64,000 nt of DNA from Demequina sp. NBRC 110053 (lineage in GTDB: Bacteria; Actinomycetota; Actinomycetes; Actinomycetales; Demequinaceae): NCBI RefSeq assembly GCF_002090095.1, contig NZ_BBRJ01000002.1, positions 1 to 64,000 on the forward strand. The letters are read 5' to 3'. The notes below the pieces were generated by a model, which did not search any database, was not told where the DNA came from, and saw only the letters and a list, made by a program, of their open reading frames with translations. This document shows, in pieces, positions 8,632-16,559 of this stretch; position 1 is the stretch's first letter; every line of letters begins with the position of its first letter. Made by a program: the position numbers and the translations under genes.

Positions 8632-10247
8632 GGTGTCGCCGCCTCACGGCCGGTGGTCTCCTCGAAGCCGCTGAGCGCCGCCTCGACGGGATCAGCCGGC
8701 ACATTCCACATCTGCGACTCGGAGTCGGAGCACGCCTCGACCACGACCGTGTTCCACAGCGGGTGGGACGTGGTGCGCGGCCCATCGGAGGACAGGCAGC
8801 GCCCGTTCGAGTCCACGAAGTGGTACGCGAGCGCGTCGTCGTCGTGGTACCCGTACCGCTTCCACGTGGTGGTGGTGCTCGTGCAGTTGATGTTGTTCGA
8901 GGGCGTCAGGAACCTGGGGAACCGCTCGTGCTTGTTGGCGTTCGTGCCCGTCTCGACCACGTGCGTGGTCGAGTCTGTGGTGATGAGGCAGTACGTGTTG
9001 CCGCCCGTGCGCACCGTGATCTGGGTGTTGACGTAGTCCTGGTCGTCCCCCGGCTCCGCGTAGTACCACTTGTGGTTCCAGTCGAACGTGTCGCCACCGC
9101 TCGGGTCCTGCTTGCACGGGTACGTGATGTTGTACGGCCTGTACAGATTCGCATCGGTCACGTCGAGGCAGCGCCCGAAGAGGCTCTGGTTCACGACCTG
9201 ATCGGTCGCGTATGAGGCGTTGCCCTTGCCCACCGCCGCGTCCGGGCTCACGGACTTCCAGCCGGTGTTGCTGCCCACCGACACGTAGTCGCCATTGTCG
9301 ACGTGGTTGTCCTGGTTGATGATGTAGGAGTCCACCGGGCTCGTGTTGGCGGAGTTCTGCCCTCGCCACGTGTGTGAACCGGTCCACGCGAAGCGCTGTC
9401 CGAGCGGGTCGTTCGATGCCGCTGTGCAGGGCTGGAGCGTCATGCGCGCCGGCGTGCCACCGGTGTGGCGGCCCGACAGGCACATGGGAACGGCTCCGTT
9501 CTCGTCCGTCGAGCTCAGGTGGATCATGTAGTCGTCTGCCCAGGTCCACGAGTTGAAGTCCGTGGGCTCGTCACAGGTGCCAGATGCGGCGCTGCGGTAA
9601 CGGACGTTGGCGCCAGGCGCCGTCGACTCTGCCACCCAGCAGTACTGCGCACCGTCGTCGAAGATGCGACCGCCCGCGATCTTGCGAGTGGTGAGCTGGA
9701 AGGTGTAGTCGGCGCGAACGATGCGGTCCGCCTGATCCACGGTGACCGTGGCGTCGGGGTCGAAGCCCTCCGAGGTCAGGATCGCGTACCGCGGCACCTC
9801 GCGGAGACCCCCGGAAGCCCCGGCGATCGGGTAGCACGTGAGCTCGTTGTCGACGAGCCATTCGTCGGTCTGCCCCTCAGGGTCGGCCGCGTAGTACGCG
9901 ACATCCACAACGAAGTTGGGGCCCGAGCCGTCACCCTCGACGCTGCCCGACACCGAACACGGCAGCTTGTGGATGTCGCCGATGCCTGTGTCCGTGCCGC
10001 CGCCGGTGTACGCGTTGCGGATCTGGAACGCGGCCGCGTCGAGTCCGGCCTGCGCCGCGGCGAGCGTCCTCACGTTCTTCTCCTGGAACAGTGTGGGACT
10101 CGTCTGGGTGAGCGTCACCCCGACGAGGATGATCGCGAGCGACGTGAGGATCAGCACGAGCATGAGGACGGACAGCATCGCGACGCCCTCGTCCTTCCCG
10201 TGCAGCCTCCGTCGGGCCGCGTTCAGGTGGTCAAGCATGCTCATCAT
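8628..10247 (-). CDS. PilX-like pilus protein with a beta-trefoil lectin-like C-terminal region (539 aa)
   Basis: The N-terminus KDEGVAMLSVLMLVLILTS (residues 18-36) begins a long hydrophobic helix like that of PilX/PilX_N minor pilins. The helix continues into a pilin-like region to about residue 175. The rest is unlike a pilin. It has repeated units with a CL-x(n)-C-x(n)-W pattern: MCLSGR...LQPC, GRCLDV...YPCK, and near the end GRCLSSDG...EACSDSESQMWNV. This resembles ricin-type beta-trefoils with a QxW-like end (QMW). The likely role, by inference, is a pilus-associated glycan-binding protein. Start ATG at 10247 overlaps the upstream stop by 4 bases. Confidence 0.72.
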   Translation of the reverse strand: MMSMLDHLNAARRRLHGKDEGVAMLSVLMLVLILTSLAIILVGVTLTQTSPTLFQEKNVRTLAAAQAGLDAAAFQIRNAYTGGGTDTGIGDIHKLPCSVSGSVEGDGSGPNFVVDVAYYAADPEGQTDEWLVDNELTCYPIAGASGGLREVPRYAILTSEGFDPDATVTVDQADRIVRADYTFQLTTRKIAGGRIFDDGAQYCWVAESTAPGANVRYRSAASGTCDEPTDFNSWTWADDYMIHLSSTDENGAVPMCLSGRHTGGTPARMTLQPCTAASNDPLGQRFAWTGSHTWRGQNSANTSPVDSYIINQDNHVDNGDYVSVGSNTGWKSVSPDAAVGKGNASYATDQVVNQSLFGRCLDVTDANLYRPYNITYPCKQDPSGGDTFDWNHKWYYAEPGDDQDYVNTQITVRTGGNTYCLITTDSTTHVVETGTNANKHERFPRFLTPSNNINCTSTTTTWKRYGYHDDDALAYHFVDSNGRCLSSDGPRTTSHPLWNTVVVEACSDSESQMWNVPADPVEAALSGFEETTGREAATP

Positions 10248-10918
10248 GGCCTCTGCACTCCCCCGGCCAGGCACACCCGGTCTGCGCTGGCGTTCGTCTC
10301 GGAGTTGACCGACGTGTTGAGCGCGACGAAGGTGACGTCGAGCTGGCTCCCGCCGCCCTCGCGCGCCTCACCCATGCCCGCGTCGAGGTACACGTCAAGC
10401 CGCTGCTTGGTGTAGACCTTTCCGTCTGCGGTGGTTCCTGCGCTGTGGCGGATGAACGGCGCCTGCGCCGGGTCCGTCAGATCGTTTCGAAGGTTCGTCA
10501 CCATGGTGGCCCAGCCGGTGACGGCATCCGGGTCCGCGGGGGGCCATGTGCGTCGCTGGAGTTCCATGGCGTCGGTCTCCAGGCGCCACTGAACGCACAG
10601 CTCCTCCGAGGTCGCGACCGTCGCCGGCACGAGGTACTCCACATAGACGTCGCCACCGGCGGTGCCGGGGGCGTTGATCTCGCTCGCGTAGCGCACCTCC
10701 TTGTCCAGGCGCTGGAACACGGTGCGGATGTCCGATGCGGAGTCGGAGGTCGCCTGCGCGCGAGCGGTGGTCTGGGACATGGAGACGACGGCGGCGAGGA
10801 ACACCACCAGCACCGTCGTGAAGATCCCCATCGTCACCACGAGCTCGATCACCGAGAATCCCTCGTCGCCCTTGTCGCGCCACCGGCCCCGGAGCACGCT
10901 CATCCGCCGACTCGTCAT
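10244..10918 (-). CDS. prepilin-type minor pilin, PilW/PulJ-like (224 aa)
   Basis: A 20-residue basic leader ends in glycine before FSVIELVV, the type III prepilin cleavage/methylation site, with Glu25 as the conserved fifth residue of the mature protein. One long hydrophobic helix (about 22-47) is followed by a globular domain of about 170 residues. Minor pilins of this type prime pilus assembly or sit at its tip. The start is ATG at 10918 (one-base overlap with the upstream stop) or GTG at 10921. Genes on both sides are also pilin-like and overlap it. Confidence 0.85.
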   Translation of the reverse strand: MTSRRMSVLRGRWRDKGDEGFSVIELVVTMGIFTTVLVVFLAAVVSMSQTTARAQATSDSASDIRTVFQRLDKEVRYASEINAPGTAGGDVYVEYLVPATVATSEELCVQWRLETDAMELQRRTWPPADPDAVTGWATMVTNLRNDLTDPAQAPFIRHSAGTTADGKVYTKQRLDVYLDAGMGEAREGGGSQLDVTFVALNTSVNSETNASADRVCLAGGVQRP

Positions 10919-12846
10919 CACGTCACCCTCACCGTCACGGTTCCCGGATCGTGCGAGCGCACCGATGGCGTGCCGGTGCTCTCAAGCCGATACGTGAACG
11001 TGCAGTTGCCGGTGCTCGTAGGCGCCGTGAACCGGACAGTCGTGTCATTGAGGCGCGCGACGGAGCCACAGGTAGGTGCGCCCAGGGCCACGACCCGCAC
11101 ATTCGTCGACGGAATGCCCTGGGACGCGAGGTTGATGTCCACAGTGCGGGTGCTCCACCAGTACGAGCGCTGCACCGAGATGCCGCTCCTGTTCGGGGCG
11201 AATGGTGCAACCGTGACGGTCAGCGTGCCAGGGTCACTGACAGTGCCACCGGGCGAGACGAGCTCGTACTCGAGCCGGTAGATGCCGACGTTGTTGTTGG
11301 TGGTCCGGAACTCGAGATCGTGGCCCAGGGCTGCGGGAACCGGGCTGCCGTCGATGCGCACGTGAGTGGACGATCCGCCGGTGACGCTGCGGATGCGGAT
11401 GCGCACATCGTCCTCATTGCCCGTGAGCGTGCGCCAGTCGAGGTCGTGCCATGTCTGCGAGGAAGTTGCCGACAGGTCGAATTCCTCGTCCTCGACGATG
11501 AGCGCCGCCGCCTCGGTGATGATCGTGACCGTCGCCGGCTCCGCTGTGTTCGCGTACCGCGCGTTGTCAGCACCACCCGTGTTGTCATCGACCAGGTAGT
11601 ACTGGAAGGTGGTCGTCTCGCCCACGCCGGCGGGGGCTTGGAATCGCACCGTGCCGTCAGGGTCCATGGTGACGCCCCGCGCGGCGAGCGCCGCGATGTC
11701 GGCGTTGCGCGCCGCGGTGATCTCGGGCGTGACCTCCTCCGTCTCGAAGTAGTCGACCGTGGGATCGAGGAACGGCACAATCGTCGTTTCACGGTCAGGC
11801 GAGAGGTTCGGCACTCCGGTGTCGTTGTCGAGCAGGAGATCGTTGAGTTCGGTCGTGGTGTTCGGCTCGACCGCGAGGTCATCGTCGACCGGTGACGGGA
11901 GGATGTGCACGAGCACCGTGGCCGGCACGGCCGAGATAAGGCCTGCAGCGTCACGCACGTGGTACGTGAAGCTCACCGTGCCGGAGACGTTGCCGGGCGG
12001 GTTGAAGTAGATGCCGTTGCTGGCCGAGCCCGTGCCGAGGGTGTAGGAGCCCACGTCGGGATTGGTGGTGTTGACGATGGGGCTTGAGGAGCCCACCTCG
12101 ATCGCGTCGTTAGCGACGATGGCGTGGAAAGTAGTGGTGCCGCCCGCGAACACCGTGAACTCGTCGTCGTACGCGTATGGCAGCAGAGCCGTGTTCCAGA
12201 TCGCGTCGGTGCTCGGGTCGATGAGAGTTGCCACGCGGTAGGACTCGGGACCGTCGCCCGTGTCCCAGCGCACGACAACGCGCACGCGGTACATCTCCGC
12301 GTCGTCACCGCTCGAGCGAGTGGCCGTACACGCTTGGCCGGTGGTAGGCGAGGTCTTGAGGCGGAAGCACACACCGATGAGCGTGTCGACCGTGTACTGC
12401 TGGTTGTCGACGGTGTGTGTGGTGCGGACCGGGACCCACTGGTCGGCTGCGGTGTGTCCCGGCGCGGGATCCCACGCCGCGGGAAAGCCCACGGGCTCGA
12501 GTGTCATGTCGGCCGTGTCCGACGGCTCCAGGGCCGTAGCCTCGTCCCACACGGCCCGCACGGCGGTCTGCGTGCGTCCTTGCAGGACGCCGCTCGTGCC
12601 CGTGTAGTCGCCGGCGGTGGCGGTGACGGAACGCGCGCGGTCGAGTGCCGTTCCCGCGAGGGATGCCGCGGCCTGCTGGCGCTGGAAGTCCGTCACGGAG
12701 CCGAGTCCGTTGACGAAGAGTCCTAGGGCCGCCATGGCGACGATGCCGAGGAGGAACAGGGCGACGACCATCTCGACGAGAGTGAAGCCGTCATCACCCG
12801 CGGGCGCGTCGGAGCGCGACACGTGGTGAGTGTCTGGCTGCTCCAT
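10918..12846 (-). CDS. very large prepilin-like protein with Ig/cadherin-like repeats (642 aa)
   Basis: The leader ends GDDG before FTLVEMVV, with cleavage after Gly20 and Glu25 at mature position 5, followed by a standard pilin helix (about 21-45) and a pilin head to about residue 220. The remaining 400 residues are beta-rich. Segments such as HAIVANDAIEVG, VSFTYHVRDAAGLIS, LLLDNDTGVPN and TTFQYYLVDDNTGG resemble the tandem beta-sandwich modules of large bacterial adhesins, with PVDDDLAVEPNTTTELNDLL as a typical repeat boundary. It is much longer than ordinary pilins. The start at 12846 has a GAGGAG site upstream. Probable pilus-borne adhesin (inference). Confidence 0.75.
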   Translation of the reverse strand: MEQPDTHHVSRSDAPAGDDGFTLVEMVVALFLLGIVAMAALGLFVNGLGSVTDFQRQQAAASLAGTALDRARSVTATAGDYTGTSGVLQGRTQTAVRAVWDEATALEPSDTADMTLEPVGFPAAWDPAPGHTAADQWVPVRTTHTVDNQQYTVDTLIGVCFRLKTSPTTGQACTATRSSGDDAEMYRVRVVVRWDTGDGPESYRVATLIDPSTDAIWNTALLPYAYDDEFTVFAGGTTTFHAIVANDAIEVGSSSPIVNTTNPDVGSYTLGTGSASNGIYFNPPGNVSGTVSFTYHVRDAAGLISAVPATVLVHILPSPVDDDLAVEPNTTTELNDLLLDNDTGVPNLSPDRETTIVPFLDPTVDYFETEEVTPEITAARNADIAALAARGVTMDPDGTVRFQAPAGVGETTTFQYYLVDDNTGGADNARYANTAEPATVTIITEAAALIVEDEEFDLSATSSQTWHDLDWRTLTGNEDDVRIRIRSVTGGSSTHVRIDGSPVPAALGHDLEFRTTNNNVGIYRLEYELVSPGGTVSDPGTLTVTVAPFAPNRSGISVQRSYWWSTRTVDINLASQGIPSTNVRVVALGAPTCGSVARLNDTTVRFTAPTSTGNCTFTYRLESTGTPSVRSHDPGTVTVRVT

Positions 12847-12934
12847 GGTGAACGCTCCTCGGAGGACTGGGGTGGTGCCTGGCGATGCAGGTCTGCTGTC
12901 GGCGATCGCCACGCCGTGCGGTGAAACCGCTGCG

Positions 12935-12972
12935 GGTCGGTGGGAGAGGACCAGGGTCCTCTCCCACCGACC
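12935..12972 (-). terminator. 17-base-stem hairpin between pilA and the minor pilins
   Basis: A perfect 17-base inverted repeat with a 4-base loop lies 43 bases after the pilA stop and 89 bases before the next pilin gene. There is no T-run after it. It probably terminates most pilA transcripts while allowing some readthrough, which would keep the major pilin more abundant than the minor ones. Confidence 0.75.
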
Positions 12973-13015
12973 GTCGCGATGTCGGTTCGCTAGTCGAGCC
13001 GACTAGGTGCCTGGC

Positions 13016-13435
13016 TTAGCCCAGACCGCCGTCGGTGCTGTCGTAAACGATGCCGGCCTGTGCGTCGGCGCCGTCGGGGTTGGTGGCCGTCAGCGTGAAT
13101 CCGCCGGCAACGGTCGCGTAGGCGATCGTCGTGTTGTCGTGCGAGACGGGAATCGGGTCGATGCCCACGATGGTCACGTCGCCGCCGACGCCTGCCTGCG
13201 TGACGTCAGCGTTCGCGGGGTAGGCCTGGTTGTCGACGAACGAGGTCTCGACGTTCGTCGCGATGTTGCGCAGGTCGGACTCGATGCCCGAGTCGATCGC
13301 ACGCTCGCGCTGGTTGAGGAACACCGGGATCGCGATGGCCGCGAGGATGCCGATGATGATGATGACGACGAGGAGCTCGATCAGGGTGAAGCCCTGGTCC
13401 TTCTCCTTCATAGACTGCTGAATGCGAGCGATCAT
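13016..13435 (-). CDS. pilA: type IV major pilin (139 aa)
   Basis: The 15-residue leader ends DQG before FTLIELLVVIIIIGILAAIA, a textbook type IVa pilin helix with Glu20 as mature Glu5. The head is small (about 90 residues) and contains no cysteine pair, so the usual disulfide loop is absent. The ATG at 13435 is preceded by GGAGGGG 6 bases upstream, the strongest ribosome binding site in the locus, fitting an abundant subunit. It has about 200 bases of noncoding DNA upstream and a hairpin downstream, so it is probably its own transcript. Confidence 0.95.
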   Translation of the reverse strand: MIARIQQSMKEKDQGFTLIELLVVIIIIGILAAIAIPVFLNQRERAIDSGIESDLRNIATNVETSFVDNQAYPANADVTQAGVGGDVTIVGIDPIPVSHDNTTIAYATVAGGFTLTATNPDGADAQAGIVYDSTDGGLG

Positions 13436-13548
13436 GCTCGTCCCCTCCAGTTTTCTCTTTCGATTGCAAATACCACGGCGTGGCATTCAGGTGCCGACCA
13501 GTGAAATCCCTCAGCTGGCCAGGGCGAACCCCATCTGGCACGATTTGT

Positions 13549-13570
13549 CGAGAGATTTCCGTTTCTCTCG
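13549..13570 (-). other. small inverted repeat in the pilA upstream region
   Basis: A 7-base stem (CGAGAGA / TCTCTCG) with an 8-base spacer lies midway between pilC and pilA. It may be a pilC terminator or part of pilA control. I could not identify a clear promoter or riboswitch in 13436-13637. Confidence 0.35.
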
Positions 13571-13637
13571 ATGACACTGTTCTAGTGCATCTGCCTGCGC
13601 TCACCTAGTGGCGTGTGACTATTTCCACTCATCTCGA

Positions 13638-14858
13638 CTACTGAATCTGATCGTAGATCGAGAACATCGGCAAATACATCGTGATGACCATTCCGCCGAC
13701 CACGATTCCGACGAACATGATCATGAGCGGCTCGATGAGGCTCGTCAGCTGCTCGGTGGTCGCTTCGACCTCCTGGTCGTAGAAGTCGGCGACCTTCTCG
13801 AGCATCGTGTCGAGCGCACCGGTATCCTCACCAACGGCCATCATCTGCGCGACCATCGGCGGGAAGACTGCGCTGCCGGCCATGTTCGACGTGATCGAGT
13901 GGCCCTTGCGCACGGCGTCCTGCAGATCCAGCGTCGCCTTCTCGACGACGACGTTGCCGCTCGCCTCACCCACGATGCTGAGAGCCTGCAGGATCGGCAC
14001 GCCGGACTTGAGCATCGCGGCGAGGTTGCGCGAGAAGCGCGCGAGAGCGATCTTCTTGGCGAGGGGGCCGAAGACCGGCGCCTTGAGCTTGAGCGGATCC
14101 AGCTTTTCGCGAATAGAGCGATCGTTCTTGTGCCGGCTCCACCAGAACATGAAGATGCCGATCAGCACGATGATGGGGATGATGCCCACCTTGAGCAGGT
14201 CGGACAGCGTGATCATGATCTGCGTGGGGAGCGGGAGCTCCGCGCCCATCGACTCGAACATGCCAGCGAACACCGGGATGATGAACAGCAGCATGGCGGT
14301 GGCAGCGATGATCGCGATGACGAGCACGACGATGGGGTAGGACATCGCCGACTTCACCTTGGCGCGCAGCTTGACCTCATCCTCGAAGTTCTCAGCGAGC
14401 GCGACCAACGTGTCGTCGAGGAATCCTCCAACCTCACCGGCCTTGACCATGTTGATCATGAGCGGCGGGAACACCTTGGGGTGCTTGGCAAGTGCCGTTG
14501 ACAGGGACCGGCCGACCTCGACGTCGTTGCGCACCTCGCCGAGGATCGACGCGAGAGCCTTGTTCTCGGTCTGATCGACCAGGATGATCAGCGCGCGCAG
14601 CAGCGACAGGCCCGAGTTGATCATGGTCGCGAGCTGGCGCGACATGACCGCGATGTCCTTGAGGCTGATCTTGTCGCTCAGGCCGGGGATCTTGATCTCG
14701 GCGTTGAGGCCCTTCGCCATGCCGTCCTCGACGGACAGCGGCGTGAGCCCCTTCGCGCGCAGCTGGGCGGCGACGGCCTGCGACGACGTGCCGTCGACCG
14801 TGTCCTTGATCTTCTTGCCGCTCGCGTCGACCGCGACGTAACTGAACGTGCTTGCCAT
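13638..14858 (-). CDS. pilC: type IV pilus inner-membrane platform protein PilC (406 aa)
   Basis: PilC is the polytopic platform on which the PilB and PilT motors act. There are two GspF/PilC domains of about 120 residues each with the family core SLLRALIILVDQTENKAL in the first and SGVPILQALSIVGEASGN in the second. Three strongly hydrophobic stretches are seen (about 170-190, 215-240, 375-398). The N-terminal YVAVDASGKKIKDTVDG is also typical. It starts 3 bases after the pilT stop. Confidence 0.96.
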   Translation of the reverse strand: MASTFSYVAVDASGKKIKDTVDGTSSQAVAAQLRAKGLTPLSVEDGMAKGLNAEIKIPGLSDKISLKDIAVMSRQLATMINSGLSLLRALIILVDQTENKALASILGEVRNDVEVGRSLSTALAKHPKVFPPLMINMVKAGEVGGFLDDTLVALAENFEDEVKLRAKVKSAMSYPIVVLVIAIIAATAMLLFIIPVFAGMFESMGAELPLPTQIMITLSDLLKVGIIPIIVLIGIFMFWWSRHKNDRSIREKLDPLKLKAPVFGPLAKKIALARFSRNLAAMLKSGVPILQALSIVGEASGNVVVEKATLDLQDAVRKGHSITSNMAGSAVFPPMVAQMMAVGEDTGALDTMLEKVADFYDQEVEATTEQLTSLIEPLMIMFVGIVVGGMVITMYLPMFSIYDQIQ

Positions 14859-14861
14859 GGC

Positions 14862-16451
14862 TTAGCCCTCTCGTCCGTGCCGACCGCACAGCCGGTTGAA
14901 CTCTTCGTACGACTGGCACATCTCCACGGCGTCCTCGTACGCCACGACCGAGGACTTCACGAGATCCGCGAGGTGCTGGTCCATGGACTGCATGCCCAGG
15001 GCCGCTCCGGCCTGCAGGGCGGTGTAGATCTGGTGCGTCTTGCCCTCGCGGATGAGGTTCCTGATGGCCGGCGTCGCGACCATGACCTCGACCGCCACGG
15101 CACGGCCGCTGGTGTCCGAGCGCGGCAGCAGCGTCTGACACACGACCCCCTGGATCGCGGTCGCGAGCTGCACGCGCACCTGGCCCTGCTGCTCCGCCGG
15201 GAAGACGTCGATCACGCGGTCGATGGTCTGCGCGGCGTCCTGGGTGTGCAGCGTCGCGAAGACCAGGTGGCCCGTCTCGGCCGCGGTGAGCGCGACGGAG
15301 ATGGTCTCGAGGTCACGCATCTCGCCGATGAGGATGATGTCGGGGTCCTGGCGCAGCACGTGCTTGAGCGCGCGCTGGAAGGACTTGGTGTCCGATCCCA
15401 CCTCGCGCTGGTTGACGAGCGAGCGCTTGTGGCGGTGGAGGAACTCGATGGGGTCCTCGACGGTCATGATGTGTGCGCGGCGTGCACGGTTGGCGAGGTC
15501 GACAAGCGACGCCAGGGTGGTCGACTTGCCCGAGCCCGTGGGACCGGTGACGAGGACGAGGCCACGCGGCAGGGACGCGAAGTTGGCCACGACCTCGGGC
15601 ACGCCGAGCGCCTCGAGCGGCTTGATCTCGTACGGGATGAGACGGAACGCCGCGCCCACCGACTCGCGCTGCTTGTACATGTTCACGCGGAAGCGGGCCT
15701 CGCCCACGAGCGCGTACGAGAAGTCGAGCTCGAGCTCCTCCTCGAACTTCTCTCGCTGCGCCTGCGTGAGGATCTGGTACAGCGCGCGCTGCAGGCCCTC
15801 CTTCTCGAGGCGAGGAAAGCCCTCGATCGGGCGGAGTCCACCGTCGACGCGGATCATGGGCGGCGCGCCCGTCGTCACGTGGAGGTCAGAGGCCTTCGCC
15901 TGCAGCATCGCGCGCAGCGCCATCGAGATGTCGAGGTCGCCCTCGTGCGCGTCCTGGCTCATGCCGATGCGCTTGTGCGCGGCGGGAGCCGCGGCACCGG
16001 CAGCCGTGGCGCCAGCTGCCGAAGAGGTCTGTGCCGGCGTCGCGCCTGCGACCGGCGAGGCGGCCTGCGGTGCGGCCGCCGGGCGGGCACCCGGCGCGAG
16101 AGGAGCGGCCTGCTGAGGCGCGCCGTACTGGGGTGCGAACTGCTGGGGAGCAGAGTGCTGCGCAGGCTGCGCCGGAGCGAAGTGACCCTGCGGAATCGGT
16201 GCGGCGGCCTGCTGTGCTGGTGCTGCCTGCTGCGGAACCGGCTGGGCAGCTGGCTGTGCCAGCGGCTGACGGACCGGCTGACCAGCTGCGGGCGCGCCTC
16301 CTGCGGGTCCCCCCGGACCAGGCTGAGCGGCACCGGGCTGCGCCACCGCGCCGGGCTGCGCGGCACGAGCCTGCGCGACGGACATCGCGGTCGTGCTCTG
16401 GAGGTGCGCGCCCTGCGGCGCGCCCATCGGCTCGGGCATGAAGCTGGTCAT
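14862..16451 (-). CDS. pilT: pilus retraction ATPase PilT with a long Pro/Ala/Gln-rich N-terminus (529 aa)
   Basis: Residues about 175-529 are a full PilT motor: Walker A GPTGSGKSTT, the Asp box EDPIEFLH, Walker B ILIGEMRDLETI, and His box TGHLVFATLHTQDAAQTIDR. It drives pilus disassembly and twitching. The first 170 residues are low complexity, dominated by Ala, Gln and Pro, and are absent from standard PilT proteins of about 350 residues. The start at 16451 has GGGGAGG 5 bases upstream, so the extension is expected to be translated. It follows pilB by 108 bases. Confidence 0.93.
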   Translation of the reverse strand: MTSFMPEPMGAPQGAHLQSTTAMSVAQARAAQPGAVAQPGAAQPGPGGPAGGAPAAGQPVRQPLAQPAAQPVPQQAAPAQQAAAPIPQGHFAPAQPAQHSAPQQFAPQYGAPQQAAPLAPGARPAAAPQAASPVAGATPAQTSSAAGATAAGAAAPAAHKRIGMSQDAHEGDLDISMALRAMLQAKASDLHVTTGAPPMIRVDGGLRPIEGFPRLEKEGLQRALYQILTQAQREKFEEELELDFSYALVGEARFRVNMYKQRESVGAAFRLIPYEIKPLEALGVPEVVANFASLPRGLVLVTGPTGSGKSTTLASLVDLANRARRAHIMTVEDPIEFLHRHKRSLVNQREVGSDTKSFQRALKHVLRQDPDIILIGEMRDLETISVALTAAETGHLVFATLHTQDAAQTIDRVIDVFPAEQQGQVRVQLATAIQGVVCQTLLPRSDTSGRAVAVEVMVATPAIRNLIREGKTHQIYTALQAGAALGMQSMDQHLADLVKSSVVAYEDAVEMCQSYEEFNRLCGRHGREG

Positions 16452-16559
16452 GAATCCTCCCCTGCGACGCGGACGGTCTCCCGCGCCGGCTGGTTGCTGC
16501 AGTCCCTATCGGCGCGAGCACGCTCGCGCTGAAGGCTGGTGGCGCCAGCGGCGCTCAGG

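Noticed and set aside
13436-13637. Possible cyclic-di-GMP riboswitch upstream of pilA
   Set aside because: A plausible place for one, but I could not find the conserved GEMM core; only a small inverted repeat is seen.
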